In this document: positions 22,494 to 31,157 of the stretch, one piece after another
How the letters are laid out: each line of letters begins with the position of its first letter
How positions within the stretch are numbered: position 1 is the stretch's first letter
NCBI GenBank assembly: GCA_027924025.1
Contig: AP026970.1
Location: forward strand, 642,501 to 706,500
Reading direction: 5' to 3'
Length of the DNA stretch: 64,000 nt
DNA from: Comamonadaceae bacterium OS-4
GTDB taxonomy: Bacteria > Pseudomonadota > Gammaproteobacteria > Burkholderiales > Burkholderiaceae_C
Translations under genes and position numbers: made by a program
Notes under the pieces: model-generated
Databases searched by the model: none
Seen by the model: only the letters and a program-made list of their open reading frames with translations
Told to the model about the DNA's origin: nothing

Positions 22494-23537
22494 ATGGCGC
22501 TGCGCATCGGCATTGCCGGCGCGGGTGTGCTCGGGCGGCTGCTGGCGTTCACGCTCAGCCGCGCGGGCCACGACGTGCAGGTGTTTGATCCGGCCTCCGG
22601 CCCCGGCCCGCGTGCGGAGTCCGGCTCGCAGGCTGCGGGCTGGACAGCCGCTGGCATGCTGAGCCCAGTGGCCGAGCTGGAGCGTGCAGGCAGCGAGGTG
22701 TTTGCGCTGGGCGTGCGCTCCTGTCAGCTTTGGCCGCAGATCGTGCAGGCGCTCTCCGAGCCAGTGGCCTTGGACATGCAAGGCAGCCTGCTGCTGGCCC
22801 ACCGCAGCGATGCGGGTGCGGCCCAGCGCGTGGTCGGTTTGTTGCAAGCCAAGGCGGATGCGCCGTACCAACCGGAGCCGTTGACCTTGGATGCGCTGCG
22901 TGCGCTGGAGCCGTCGATTCAGGGCCCGGCGCTGGCTTGGCTGCTGCCCAGCGAAGGGCAGATCCACCCGATTCAGGCGCTGCAGGCGCTGGCTGCACAA
23001 GGCACATTGCAAGGTGTGCAGTGGCACTGGGGCAGCACCATTACGACGTTGGACGCAGGCGCGATCCATGCCGGCGAAGCACAACATCGCTTCGACTATG
23101 TGTTCGACGTACGTGGCGTAGGCGCCAAGCCCGCTTTGCCGGTGCGTGGGGTACGCGGCGAGGTGTTTTGGCTGCACGCCCCCGGCGTGCCCTTGCACCG
23201 CCCGGTTCGCCTGCTGCACCCGCGCCACTCGATCTACATGGTGCCGCGCCCCGGCGATGTGATCGTGGTGGGGGCTAGCGAAATCGAAAGCGAAGACCGC
23301 TCACCCGTGTCCCTGCGCAGCACGCTAGAGCTGCTGAGTGCCGCACACAGCGTGATGCCCGCACTCGCCGAGGCGCGCGTGGTGCACACCGAGACCAACC
23401 TGCGCCCCGCGTTGCCCGACAACCTGCCGACCATCCGCCACAGCGCAGGCAAAACCGAAATCAACGGCCTCTTTCGCCACGGCTGGCTCATCGCCCCGGC
23501 ACTGGTGGAGCAGGCATTGCAAGAGCTCAAGCTATGA
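22494..23537 (+). CDS. thiO: FAD-dependent glycine oxidase-like ThiO
   Basis: ThiO supplies the dehydroglycine used by ThiG to make the thiazole ring. The 347-aa protein begins with a dinucleotide-binding fold, IGIAGAGVLGRLLAFTLSRAGHDVQVFD, and contains the DAO-type regions GWTAAGMLSP and LRPALPDNLPTIRH plus a late HGWLIAPALV. It starts 2 bp after thiC and ends in a 4-bp ATGA overlap with thiS. Identification as glycine oxidase rests on operon context and the DAO fold. Confidence 0.88.
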   Translation: MALRIGIAGAGVLGRLLAFTLSRAGHDVQVFDPASGPGPRAESGSQAAGWTAAGMLSPVAELERAGSEVFALGVRSCQLWPQIVQALSEPVALDMQGSLLLAHRSDAGAAQRVVGLLQAKADAPYQPEPLTLDALRALEPSIQGPALAWLLPSEGQIHPIQALQALAAQGTLQGVQWHWGSTITTLDAGAIHAGEAQHRFDYVFDVRGVGAKPALPVRGVRGEVFWLHAPGVPLHRPVRLLHPRHSIYMVPRPGDVIVVGASEIESEDRSPVSLRSTLELLSAAHSVMPALAEARVVHTETNLRPALPDNLPTIRHSAGKTEINGLFRHGWLIAPALVEQALQELKL

Positions 23538-23773
23538 CCCTCACAGACAGCCTGACGACTACTGAGCCGATGACCATCACCGTCACTGTGAACGGCACCC
23601 CGGAAACCACAAGCGCCCGAACCCTACAAGCCTGGGTAGACGCACGTGGAATGCTGCCGGCGGCGCTGGCCACCGCCGTCAACGGCAACTTCGTACCCCG
23701 CAGCCAGCGCGCCCAGCAGTTGTTGGCCGAGGGCGACACCATCTTGACATTTCAACCCATCGAAGGCGGTTGA
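23534..23773 (+). CDS. thiS: Sulfur carrier protein ThiS
   Basis: ThiS carries sulfur as a C-terminal thiocarboxylate to the thiazole synthase. The 79-aa protein ends in the essential Gly-Gly and has the ubiquitin-like pattern MTITVTVNGTPETTSARTL...VAVNGNFVPR...ILTFQPIEGG. The first 12 residues may be dispensable; an in-frame ATG at 23570 would give a 67-aa form nearer the family length. It overlaps thiO by 4 bp. Confidence 0.93.
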   Translation: MTLTDSLTTTEPMTITVTVNGTPETTSARTLQAWVDARGMLPAALATAVNGNFVPRSQRAQQLLAEGDTILTFQPIEGG

Positions 23774-23776
23774 CCC

Positions 23777-24745
23777 ATGACTGCACACATGAAAGACGAA
23801 GCGCTTAAGCAAAGTACCGTCCCGCAAAAGATGGATGAACTCGAGCGTTCAACTGCCACACCCAGAGACTTGGCGGCAGTGTGTTCTGCGCAGGTCAAGG
23901 AGGAGCCCGCAACGCGGGCGGGGGACACGGAGCAGAGCACGCTGCCGCCAAGTCACGCCGCCGAAGCCAACGAATGGCACATCGGCGACCGCACATTGAC
24001 CAGCCGCTTTTTCCTGGGCACCGCAGCCTACCCCTCGCCCCAAATCCTCCAAGACGCCATCCAAGCCTCCGGCGCCCAAGTCGTCACCATGGGCCTACGC
24101 CGCCAGCTCGCCCATGGAGCCGAAGCAGGAGACTTCTTTGCCCTCATCAAGGCCACAGGTGCCCACCTGCTCCCCAACACCGCCGGGTGCCACACCGCCC
24201 GCGAAGCCATCACCCTGGCCCACATGGCCCGCGAGCTGTTTGACACCACTTGGATCAAGCTCGAAGTCGTGGGCGATGCCCACACTTTGCAACCCGACCC
24301 CTTCGAGCTGCTGGCCGCGGCCACGCAACTGGTGAAAGACGGCTTTGAAGTGTTTCCGTATTGCATGGACGACCTGGTCAGCTGCCAGCGCCTGCTGGAT
24401 GCCGGCTGCAACATTCTCATGCCCTGGGGCGCGCCCATAGGCTCGGGGCAGGGGCTGGTCAACCCCGGCGCGCTGCGCACCCTGCGCGCCCGCTTGCCGG
24501 GCGTGCCCCTCATCGTGGACGCCGGCATCGGCTCGCCGGCAGATGCGGTTCAGGCCATGGAGCTGGGGCTGGATGCGGTGCTGCTCAACAGCGCGGTGGC
24601 CCATGCCGTGGACCCGGTGCGCATGGCCCGGGCGTTCAAGCTTGGCATCGAGTCCGGCCGCTTGGCCTATGAGGCCGGCGTCATGCCCCGCCAGGACATG
24701 GCGGTGGCGTCTACCCCGGTCGCTGGCCACCCCATTCTGTTGTGA
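23777..24745 (+). CDS. thiG: Thiazole synthase with an extended N-terminus
   Basis: ThiG forms the thiazole phosphate from deoxyxylulose 5-phosphate, dehydroglycine and ThiS thiocarboxylate. The family core spans about residues 70-322; Lys161 in WIKLEVVGD is the probable Schiff-base lysine, and the barrel is seen in [24 protein letters not shown] and [12 protein letters not shown]. At 322 aa it is about 60 residues longer than usual. The extension contains a complete family A palindromic element (23867-23954, residues ~31-60), which encodes [16 protein letters not shown]. No ATG lies between the element and the core, so the element appears to be translated. Confidence 0.92.
   Translation: MTAHMKDEALKQSTVPQKMDELERSTATPRDLAAVCSAQVKEEPATRAGDTEQSTLPPSHAAEANEWHIGDRTLTSRFFLGTAAYPSPQILQDAIQASGAQVVTMGLRRQLAHGAEAGDFFALIKATGAHLLPNTAGCHTAREAITLAHMARELFDTTWIKLEVVGDAHTLQPDPFELLAAATQLVKDGFEVFPYCMDDLVSCQRLLDAGCNILMPWGAPIGSGQGLVNPGALRTLRARLPGVPLIVDAGIGSPADAVQAMELGLDAVLLNSAVAHAVDPVRMARAFKLGIESGRLAYEAGVMPRQDMAVASTPVAGHPILL
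23867..23954. repeat. Palindromic in-frame element, family A copy 1
   Basis: Two 23-nt arms (23867-23889 and 23932-23954) pair along their full length, with two G-T wobbles. They flank a 42-nt core (23890-23931). The core begins GCAGGTCAAGGAGGAGCCCG and includes an inner GCCCGC-AAC-GCGGGC hairpin. It differs at one base from the core of the copy at 36785-36872, while the arms are unrelated. It is read in frame in thiG. Confidence 0.9.
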
Positions 24746-24748
24746 GAA

Positions 24749-24776
24749 TGCTATGAAAAATGAAGCTACTCGCGCA
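24749..24776 (+). repeat. AT-rich repeat, family D copy 3, at the thiDE start
   Basis: The segment reads TGCTATGAAAAATGAAGCTA followed by CTCGCGCA. It matches the copy at 51158 (TGCTATCAAAATGCTAGCTG...CTCGCGCA) and, reverse-complemented, the copy at 57064. It contains the likely ATG of thiDE at 24753. Confidence 0.6.
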
Positions 24777-26402
24777 ATACCTATGAGGGCTAGAAGCACT
24801 TTTGGTACTGAATTCGCCCGCGCACCCGCCGGACGCCGCCCCGTGGTTTGGAGCATCGCCGGCTCCGACTCCGGTGCCGGTGCCGGCCTGCAGGCGGACC
24901 TGAAAGCCTTGCAGGCCTTCGGCGTGCACGGCTGCACGGCGGTGGCCGCCATCACCGCACAAAACTCAGTGGCGGTCACACGGGTGGAGCCCGTCAGCGC
25001 CGATCTGCTGGACGCACAACTGGCCGCACTCGCCCAAGACATGCTGCCGCAGGCCATCAAAACCGGCTTGCTCGGCAGTGTGGACAACCTGCGCGTGGTG
25101 TGCCGGTGGGTAGACCGGCTGCGTGCCGACGGGCATGCGGTTGCCCTGGTGGTAGACCCGGTGCTGGGTTCCACCACGGGCACCCACTTTGTGGATGACG
25201 CCTTGCTCGACGCCTATTGCCGCCAGCTGTTGCCCCGCGCCACCTTGATCACCCCCAATCGCGCCGAGGCCTTGCGCTTGCTCCACGCCGACGAGCCGAG
25301 TCACCCCTTGCAGGCCGCGGCTGCGCCTGCGCTGGCGCAAGCCCTGCAAGCCCGTTGGCGCATGGGCACGCGGGAGTGGGCGCCGTCTGATGCAACAGTG
25401 GTGCAAGACTGTTTTTCTGTGGTCATTACCGGCGGGGATGAGGTGCGGGTGGATGGGCTGGCTTGCGATTGGTTGCAAAGCCCGCAAGCCACGGGCTGGC
25501 TCAGCCTGCCTCGGGTGAGCACCGCCCACCATCACGGCACCGGCTGTACCTTTGCCTCCACCGCCGCGGCTGCCCTAGCCAGCGGCTACTGTGTGGCCGA
25601 TGCGGTGGTCTTGGCCAAAATGGCCATCACCCATGCGCTTCGCCACGCGTATCCGGCAGGGCAGGGCGCCGGCCCGGTGAACCCGCAGCCGGACTTTGGG
25701 CAGCACATCGCCAACTTGCCAGCGTTCACACTGCCCGGTGCTACCGCGCCGGTGGTGGATGACGCAGCATCGCCTTTTGCGGCGCTCAGCCATCCGGCGC
25801 TGGGTGTGTACGCGGTGGCAGACAGCGCCGCGTGGGTCGAGCGGGTGGTGGCAGCGGGCATCCGCACCGTGCAGCTCCGTATCAAAGACCCTGCCGACCC
25901 CACGCTTGCGGCGCAAATCGAGGCCTCGGTGGCGGTGGCCCGCGCTACGCCCGGCACCCAACTCTTCATCAACGACCACTGGCAACTAGCGCTGCAGCAT
26001 GGTGCCTATGGGGTCCACCTGGGTCAGGAAGACCTGGCCCAGGTGGACTTGCAGGCCCTGAGAAACGCCGGAGTGCGCCTCGGCCTGAGCACCCATAGCT
26101 ACTGGGAGGTCGCCCGCGCTTGGGCGCTGCGGCCGAGCTATATCGCCTGCGGCCCCATTTTTGCCACGCAAAGCAAAGACATGCCGTGGATCCCCCAAGG
26201 CTTGGACAACCTGCGTTACTGGTCCGGTGTGCTGCCTTTGCCGGTGGTGGGCATTGCAGGCATTGATGCGGACAATGTGGCAGACGTGGCTGCCACAGGT
26301 GCAGCCAGTGCCGCGGTGATTTCGGCCATCACGAAGGCTGGCGACCCGGAGGCGGCCTGCGCCGCTTTGCTGTCCGGCTGGGCGACTAACCCGCCGGCTT
26401 GA
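24753..26402 (+). CDS. thiDE: Bifunctional HMP(-P) kinase / thiamine-phosphate synthase (ThiD-ThiE fusion)
   Basis: The 549-aa protein joins two thiamine enzymes. Residues ~28-305 are ThiD (SIAGSDSGAGAGLQADLKA, GCTAVAAITAQNS, VLGSTTGTHFV, STAHHHGTGCTFASTAAAALA), a ribokinase-fold kinase making HMP-PP. Residues ~345-545 are ThiE (GVYAVADSAAWVERVVAAGIRTVQLRIKD, LFINDHWQLA, GVHLGQEDL, YIACGPIFATQSK), which joins HMP-PP and thiazole phosphate. The ATG at 24753, 7 bp after thiG, lies inside an AT-rich repeat. The next ATG (24783) is an alternative. The 3' end overlaps the convergent protease gene by 17 bp. Confidence 0.94.
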   Translation: MKNEATRAIPMRARSTFGTEFARAPAGRRPVVWSIAGSDSGAGAGLQADLKALQAFGVHGCTAVAAITAQNSVAVTRVEPVSADLLDAQLAALAQDMLPQAIKTGLLGSVDNLRVVCRWVDRLRADGHAVALVVDPVLGSTTGTHFVDDALLDAYCRQLLPRATLITPNRAEALRLLHADEPSHPLQAAAAPALAQALQARWRMGTREWAPSDATVVQDCFSVVITGGDEVRVDGLACDWLQSPQATGWLSLPRVSTAHHHGTGCTFASTAAAALASGYCVADAVVLAKMAITHALRHAYPAGQGAGPVNPQPDFGQHIANLPAFTLPGATAPVVDDAASPFAALSHPALGVYAVADSAAWVERVVAAGIRTVQLRIKDPADPTLAAQIEASVAVARATPGTQLFINDHWQLALQHGAYGVHLGQEDLAQVDLQALRNAGVRLGLSTHSYWEVARAWALRPSYIACGPIFATQSKDMPWIPQGLDNLRYWSGVLPLPVVGIAGIDADNVADVAATGAASAAVISAITKAGDPEAACAALLSGWATNPPA

Positions 26403-27927
26403 GCGTCACCGCGAGGTAGTTTTTCTCGCCCTCGTGCTGCACCAGCAGGGCGACCAAACCTTGGGTCTGGGCCAGCAAGGCGCGGGCTTGCTCTACCGAG
26501 ATCACCGGCACTTCGTTAATGGCCAGCAGGATGTCGCCGGGGGTGAGGCCAGCTTTGCCGGCATCGGGTTGGACGGCTTCAATCATCAGGCCGTGACGCG
26601 CGTCCGCCGCGCGCAGCTCTACCGGTAACAAGGGGCGCACCGCCACGCCGAGTTGCCGAATCAAGGGCACTTGCGGCTGGCCTTTGGCGGGGGTGGTTGC
26701 GCGCTGGGCGGGGTCGTCCATCGTGGCGCGGGCCTGCACAGCACGGCCTCCGCGCAGGGCATCCACCACCACTTGCTGGCCGGGCACCGCCATGGCAATC
26801 CACAGCGGCAGGTCGCTGCCGGATTGGATGGGGTGGCCATCCACCGCCACGATCACATCGCCGAACTGCAGGCCGGCCTTGGCGGCGGCGCTGTCCGGGC
26901 GGACGTCTGAAATCAGGGCGCCCATGGGACGCGGCAGCTTGAAGGCATCGGCCAGCGCTTGCGTGACTTCTTGTACTGAGACACCCAGCACCCCGTGCGA
27001 GGCGTGGCCCGTGGCCACAATCTGCCGCGCCACCGATTGCGCCAGGTCGATCGGGATGGCAAAGCTCAGGCCCTGGTAGCCGCCGCTGCGGGTGTAGATC
27101 TGCGAGTTAATGCCCACCACCTCGCCTGCGGCGTTGAACAACGGTCCGCCCGAGTTGCCGGGGTTGACGGCCGCATCGGTCTGAATGAAGGGCACGGTGT
27201 AGTCGTCGGGCAAGGTGCGGCCTTTGGCGCTCACCACGCCGGTGGTGACTGTGTTGTCCAGGCCGAAGGGCGAGCCAATCGCCAGCACCCATTCGCCCAC
27301 GCTGAGGTTGGCGGGTTGGCCGATGGCAACCACCGGAAGGCCTGTCGCTTCAATTTTGAGCACGGCCACATCGGTCTTGGCATCGCTGCCCAGGACTTTG
27401 GCCTTGAATTCGCGCCGGTCGGTCAGCTTCACGGTGACCTCGCTGGCGTGGGCAATCACATGGGCGTTGGTCAACACCAGTCCGTCAGCGCTCACGATGA
27501 AGCCCGAGCCTTTGGCATTCACCGGAATCTGCATGCTCGCGCCGCTGGCACCGAATTGCTCCTGGAATCTCCGCAAAAACAGCTGGGTCGGGTCGTCGTT
27601 GTCGGCGCCTTTGGTGTTGCCCGTACCGTCTTTGCCATCGGCGGTGACCAGCCGGGTACCGCTGGTGCTGATATTGACGACCGCCGGGCCGTAGCGCTGC
27701 ACGATCTGGGCAAAGTCCGGGGTGCCCAAACTACGGATGGCGCTGGTCGGGGCAGCTGGTACGAGCGGCGTAGGCGCTGTTTGTGCCTGGGCACTGACCC
27801 ACACACAGGCGCTTACGCACAGCAGTGCGGCCAGCCGCGTGAGGCGGTGGTGCGGGTGTGGCAATGTGGGCACAGAGTGGGGCGCAGCGGCCGGGCTGGC
27901 GGGTGATAAGCGGGCATCATGGGTCAT
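26386..27927 (-). CDS. DegP/HtrA-type periplasmic serine protease with two PDZ domains
   Basis: The 513-aa protein has a signal peptide ending near AQA-QTAPTP and a trypsin-like domain with the triad His156 (TNAHVIAHA), Asp186 (KTDVAVLKI) and Ser259 (NPGNSGGPLFN). Two C-terminal PDZ domains follow (GALISDVRPDSAAAKAGLQFGD and GLMIEAVQPDAGKAGLTPGD). It acts in envelope protein quality control. The start is uncertain: ATG 27927 gives the shortest leader, while ATG 27951 or GTG 27999 would add 8 or 24 residues. The LiuR-type palindrome lies just upstream. Confidence 0.9.
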   Translation of the reverse strand: MTHDARLSPASPAAAPHSVPTLPHPHHRLTRLAALLCVSACVWVSAQAQTAPTPLVPAAPTSAIRSLGTPDFAQIVQRYGPAVVNISTSGTRLVTADGKDGTGNTKGADNDDPTQLFLRRFQEQFGASGASMQIPVNAKGSGFIVSADGLVLTNAHVIAHASEVTVKLTDRREFKAKVLGSDAKTDVAVLKIEATGLPVVAIGQPANLSVGEWVLAIGSPFGLDNTVTTGVVSAKGRTLPDDYTVPFIQTDAAVNPGNSGGPLFNAAGEVVGINSQIYTRSGGYQGLSFAIPIDLAQSVARQIVATGHASHGVLGVSVQEVTQALADAFKLPRPMGALISDVRPDSAAAKAGLQFGDVIVAVDGHPIQSGSDLPLWIAMAVPGQQVVVDALRGGRAVQARATMDDPAQRATTPAKGQPQVPLIRQLGVAVRPLLPVELRAADARHGLMIEAVQPDAGKAGLTPGDILLAINEVPVISVEQARALLAQTQGLVALLVQHEGEKNYLAVTLKPAG

Positions 27928-28000
27928 GCCGTCATGGTGCACGCCCCGCATGAAGACGTGTGAGTCCGGGGTGAAGCTGCGGTAAAGATTTTCTGCCACA

Positions 28001-28024
28001 ATTGACGTTTACGTAAACGTCAAT
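28001..28024. promoter_or_regulatory. Probable LiuR operator (24-bp perfect palindrome)
   Basis: A perfect inverted repeat with half-site ATTGACGTTTAC lies between the divergent protease gene and the thiolase gene. Its inner 22 bp are identical to the palindrome upstream of liuR at 14001-14022, so one regulator very probably binds both. It is 44 bp before the thiolase ATG. Confidence 0.82.
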
Positions 28025-28067
28025 CGATGGTTGGCGTTGTGCCATTCACCTGACCCCGAGGAAGACC

Positions 28068-29249
28068 ATGCCAGAAACCGTTGTGATCGTCAGCGCTGCC
28101 CGCACCCCCATGGGTGGTTTTCAGGGCGACTTCGCTTCTCTTGCCGCCCACGACTTGGGTGGTGCCGCTATTCAAGCTGCTGTGGAGCGCGCCGGTATCA
28201 GCCCCGAGTTGGTCACGGAAGTCATCTTCGGCAACTGCCTGATGGCAGGCCAGGGCCAGGCACCTGCGCGCCAGGCGGCTTTCAAAGGTGGCCTGCCCAA
28301 AAGCGCCGGTGCGGTGACCCTGAGCAAGATGTGCGGCTCCGGCATGCGCGCGGCCATGTTCGCCCACGACATGCTGCTCGCCGGCAGCCACGATGTGCTG
28401 GTGGCGGGTGGCATGGAAAGCATGACCAACGCGCCCCACCTGCTGCTCAAGGGCCGCAGCGGCATCCGTATCGGCCACGATCGCGTGATGGACCACATGA
28501 TGCTCGACGGCCTGGAAGACGCTTACGAGGCCGGCCGCTCCATGGGCACCTTCGGGGAAGACTGTGCTGCCAAGTACAGCTTCACCCGTGAGCAACAAGA
28601 CAATTTCGCCACAGCCAGCGTGCAGCGTGCGCAAGCAGCTATCAAATCAGGATCGTTTGAGGCGGAAATCACCCCGGTGACGGTCAAGACCCGTGCCGGC
28701 GAGGTGCAGGTCAGCATCGACGAAGGCCCCGGCAAGATCAAGCTGGACAAGATCCCCACGCTCAAGGCTGCGTTCAAGAAAGACGGCACCATCACCGCCG
28801 CCAGCAGCAGCTCCATCAACGACGGCGCAGCCGCCATGGTGCTGATGCGCGAGGGCACCGCCAAAGACCTCGGCTGCAAGCCGCTGGCCAAAATTGTGGC
28901 CCACACCACCCACGCCCAAGAGCCCAACTGGTTTGCCACGGCGCCGGTGGGCGCCACCCAGAAGGTGCTGGCCAAAGCCGGCTGGAAGGTAGAAGACGTG
29001 GACCTGTGGGAAATCAACGAAGCATTCGCCGTGGTGCCCATGGCGCTGATGGCGGAGCTGAACATTCCGCATGACAAAGTGAACGTCAACGGCGGCGCCT
29101 GCGCGCTGGGCCACCCGATCGGCGCGTCCGGCGCGCGCATCATGGTCACGCTGATTCACGCGTTGAAGGCCCGGGGTCTCAAAAAGGGCGTAGCCACCCT
29201 GTGTATCGGTGGCGGTGAGGCGACCGCGGTCGCCTTGGAGCTGCTGTAA
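28068..29249 (+). CDS. Acetyl-CoA acetyltransferase (thiolase)
   Basis: The 393-aa thiolase has the acyl-carrying Cys89 in LSKMCGSGMRA, the NEAF motif (WEINEAFAVVPMA) and the C-terminal GHPIGASGAR and CIGGGEATAVALE. It reversibly condenses acetyl-CoA or cleaves acetoacetyl-CoA. LiuR regulons commonly include such a thiolase to process acetoacetate, the final leucine product, and the palindrome 44 bp upstream supports this. Part of an internal helix (AQAAIKSGSF) is encoded by an AT-rich family D-like stretch (28629-28650). Confidence 0.93.
   Translation: MPETVVIVSAARTPMGGFQGDFASLAAHDLGGAAIQAAVERAGISPELVTEVIFGNCLMAGQGQAPARQAAFKGGLPKSAGAVTLSKMCGSGMRAAMFAHDMLLAGSHDVLVAGGMESMTNAPHLLLKGRSGIRIGHDRVMDHMMLDGLEDAYEAGRSMGTFGEDCAAKYSFTREQQDNFATASVQRAQAAIKSGSFEAEITPVTVKTRAGEVQVSIDEGPGKIKLDKIPTLKAAFKKDGTITAASSSSINDGAAAMVLMREGTAKDLGCKPLAKIVAHTTHAQEPNWFATAPVGATQKVLAKAGWKVEDVDLWEINEAFAVVPMALMAELNIPHDKVNVNGGACALGHPIGASGARIMVTLIHALKARGLKKGVATLCIGGGEATAVALELL
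28629..28650 (+). repeat. AT-rich repeat-like segment, family D copy 4
   Basis: The stretch GCGCAAGCAGCTATCAAATC plus AG matches the GCGC.AG.AGCT..T.AAATCA part of the copy at 57064. It is read in the same codon phase, here as AQAAIKS. The protein region is normal for thiolases, so this copy could be coincidence. Confidence 0.35.
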
Positions 29250-29312
29250 ACCGGGCGGGCTGCAGACCCAGCTTCTGAAATACTAGCGACCTTCACTATT
29301 TTCAGGATATTC

Positions 29313-30416
29313 ATGCAGCCCACCCCCGAGATCGCCAGCTTCTGGCGCGAATTCGCAGTCCAGGAAGCCGCGTTCTTTCAACTCCCGCCGGCCGAGCGTG
29401 TGGAGCAGATCAACGCACTCGCCAGCCAATACCTGCACGGTGTGACGCTGGAGGTGCTGGGCGCACCCGATGCCACCCGGCTGGAGTTGGTGCTGACCGC
29501 CCATGGCCACATTGAGTGTTTCCCTTTGTTGTCCCAGGTGGCGGGTGCTGCGCCGGCATTGGCACACTTCGGGGTGACCGCCTTCAGGGCGCGCAGCCCG
29601 GATGCCGATTTTTCGATCCAGATGGACGAGTTGGAACTCTCGACTTCAAATGTGATGGTCGCCCTGGAGCAAGACGACGGCCGTGTGGCCCTGGAGCTCC
29701 ACTTCAAGCCCGAGGTGTCCGAGGCCCTGGCGGAGCAGGCGCGGCACATGGCCTTCATCATGCTCGACCATGTGTTGGGTGAGTACGATTTTGCGGTCAA
29801 GGTCGGGGCCATCGACTTTGTGACCCCGGCGCCTGACGCCGCGGTTTCCTGGACGCCCTTGAGCGCACTCGCGCAGGTGTTTGACACCTATTGGGTGGAG
29901 ACCTTGGGCCGCACTGGCATATTCCCGACCGGCGAGGCCCATTGGGAAGGCATGGAGCTCCAGTTCAATTGCGCGGTCGATGATTCCGGCAATGAGATCG
30001 AGCTCGACGACTTTGCCTGGGGCGACGGCGACACTGTCACCGAGGATGCCTCTGACGCGCAAGAAGCCGGCTTTGTGGCGGTGAACCTGAGTGCAGACGC
30101 CGTTGCGATGCGCGCCGACCTGGCCACCGCATGGACCCTGGACCTGCCGGCGGCGGACGAGGGCGCCCAAGCTCGGGCGCAAGCCCTGCAAGACCAGGCC
30201 GGCATGCTGCTGCAGCAAATGCACCAAGGCCTGATGGTGCTGACCCTGACCAAAGAAGGCCGCCGGCAAGCGCTTTACTACGTAGTCGACGAGGCCTTGG
30301 CGCGCCAGACGCTGGCCCCCCTGTTGGCGCGACCCGAAGCCGCGGATGCTGAGATCAAGGTCAGCTTCGATCCTGCGTGGTCGGGTTACTTTGAATACGC
30401 GGGCTATCTGGCCTGA
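29313..30416 (+). CDS. Conserved-looking protein of unknown function
   Basis: The 367-aa protein is acidic and soluble, with no signal peptide, membrane segment or motif that I recognise. Regions such as HIECFPLLSQVAGAAPALAHF and FSIQMDELELSTSNVMVALEQDDG suggest an alpha/beta domain in the first half. The second half is rich in Asp and Glu. It is second in the cluster that starts with the LiuR-controlled thiolase, 63 bp downstream of it, so a link to acyl-CoA or branched-chain metabolism is possible but unproven. An AGGA sequence precedes the ATG. Confidence 0.7.
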   Translation: MQPTPEIASFWREFAVQEAAFFQLPPAERVEQINALASQYLHGVTLEVLGAPDATRLELVLTAHGHIECFPLLSQVAGAAPALAHFGVTAFRARSPDADFSIQMDELELSTSNVMVALEQDDGRVALELHFKPEVSEALAEQARHMAFIMLDHVLGEYDFAVKVGAIDFVTPAPDAAVSWTPLSALAQVFDTYWVETLGRTGIFPTGEAHWEGMELQFNCAVDDSGNEIELDDFAWGDGDTVTEDASDAQEAGFVAVNLSADAVAMRADLATAWTLDLPAADEGAQARAQALQDQAGMLLQQMHQGLMVLTLTKEGRRQALYYVVDEALARQTLAPLLARPEAADAEIKVSFDPAWSGYFEYAGYLA

Positions 30417-30434
30417 ACGCGGGGCACCACCACC

Positions 30435-31121
30435 ATGAAGACCATTTTGATTGTGGGCGCCTCACGCGGCATTGGCTTGGAGCTGGTGCGCCAGTACCTG
30501 GAGGCGGGCGAGCGCGTCATTGCCACCGCGCGCGATGCGGCGGGGCTGGAGCGGCTGCGTGACCTGGGTGCGCAGGCCATGAAACTGGATGTGACCAACC
30601 CGGCCAGCGTCAGCGGCCTGAGCTGGCAGCTGGATGGTGAAAAGATCGACCGGGCCTATTACGTGGCCGGGGTCTTCAGTGCGGACGACGCCAAGTCGCC
30701 CCCCACGCAGCAAGCGTTTGACGCGATGATGCACGCCAATGTGCTGGGCGCCATGCAGGCCTTGCCGCAGGTGGCACCCTGGGTCGAGGAGGCGCGGGGC
30801 CAGTTTGTGTTCATCACCAGCGATTTCGGGCAAATCGGCGGCGTTGATAGCAGCCGCGCTTGGGTGTACCACGTGAGCAAGGCCGCATTGAACATGGCCG
30901 TAGTGGCAGCGCAGCCCGACTACCCGAATGCCCAGTTTCTGCTGATCCACCCGGGCTGGGTGCGCACCGATATGGGCACTCCCGATGCCCCCTTGCTGCC
31001 CGAAGAGAGTGTGGCCGCCATTCGCGCAACCGTGGCCGCGCGCAGTACCCGAAGCACCGGATTTTCCAGCCGCGACGTGCCCTACCTGCGCTGGGATGGA
31101 ACCCCGTTTTCCAGCTGGTAA
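30435..31121 (+). CDS. SDR-family NAD(P)-dependent oxidoreductase
   Basis: The 228-aa short-chain dehydrogenase has the cofactor motif GASRGIG at residues ~8-14 and the catalytic YHVSK (Tyr-x-x-x-Lys), with a preceding serine-containing strand FVFITSDFGQIGG. An Arg after strand 2 (ATARDAAGLERL) is compatible with NADP(H). The substrate is unknown; it lies 18 bp after the unknown protein gene and 36 bp before an acyl-CoA dehydrogenase gene. Confidence 0.88.
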   Translation: MKTILIVGASRGIGLELVRQYLEAGERVIATARDAAGLERLRDLGAQAMKLDVTNPASVSGLSWQLDGEKIDRAYYVAGVFSADDAKSPPTQQAFDAMMHANVLGAMQALPQVAPWVEEARGQFVFITSDFGQIGGVDSSRAWVYHVSKAALNMAVVAAQPDYPNAQFLLIHPGWVRTDMGTPDAPLLPEESVAAIRATVAARSTRSTGFSSRDVPYLRWDGTPFSSW

Positions 31122-31157
31122 AACCAACACCAATACAACGACCCGAGAGACACACCC

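Noticed and set aside
24543-24752. Upstream extension of the thiDE frame into thiG
   Set aside because: The extra residues come from the shadow frame of thiG and resemble no ThiD N-terminus.
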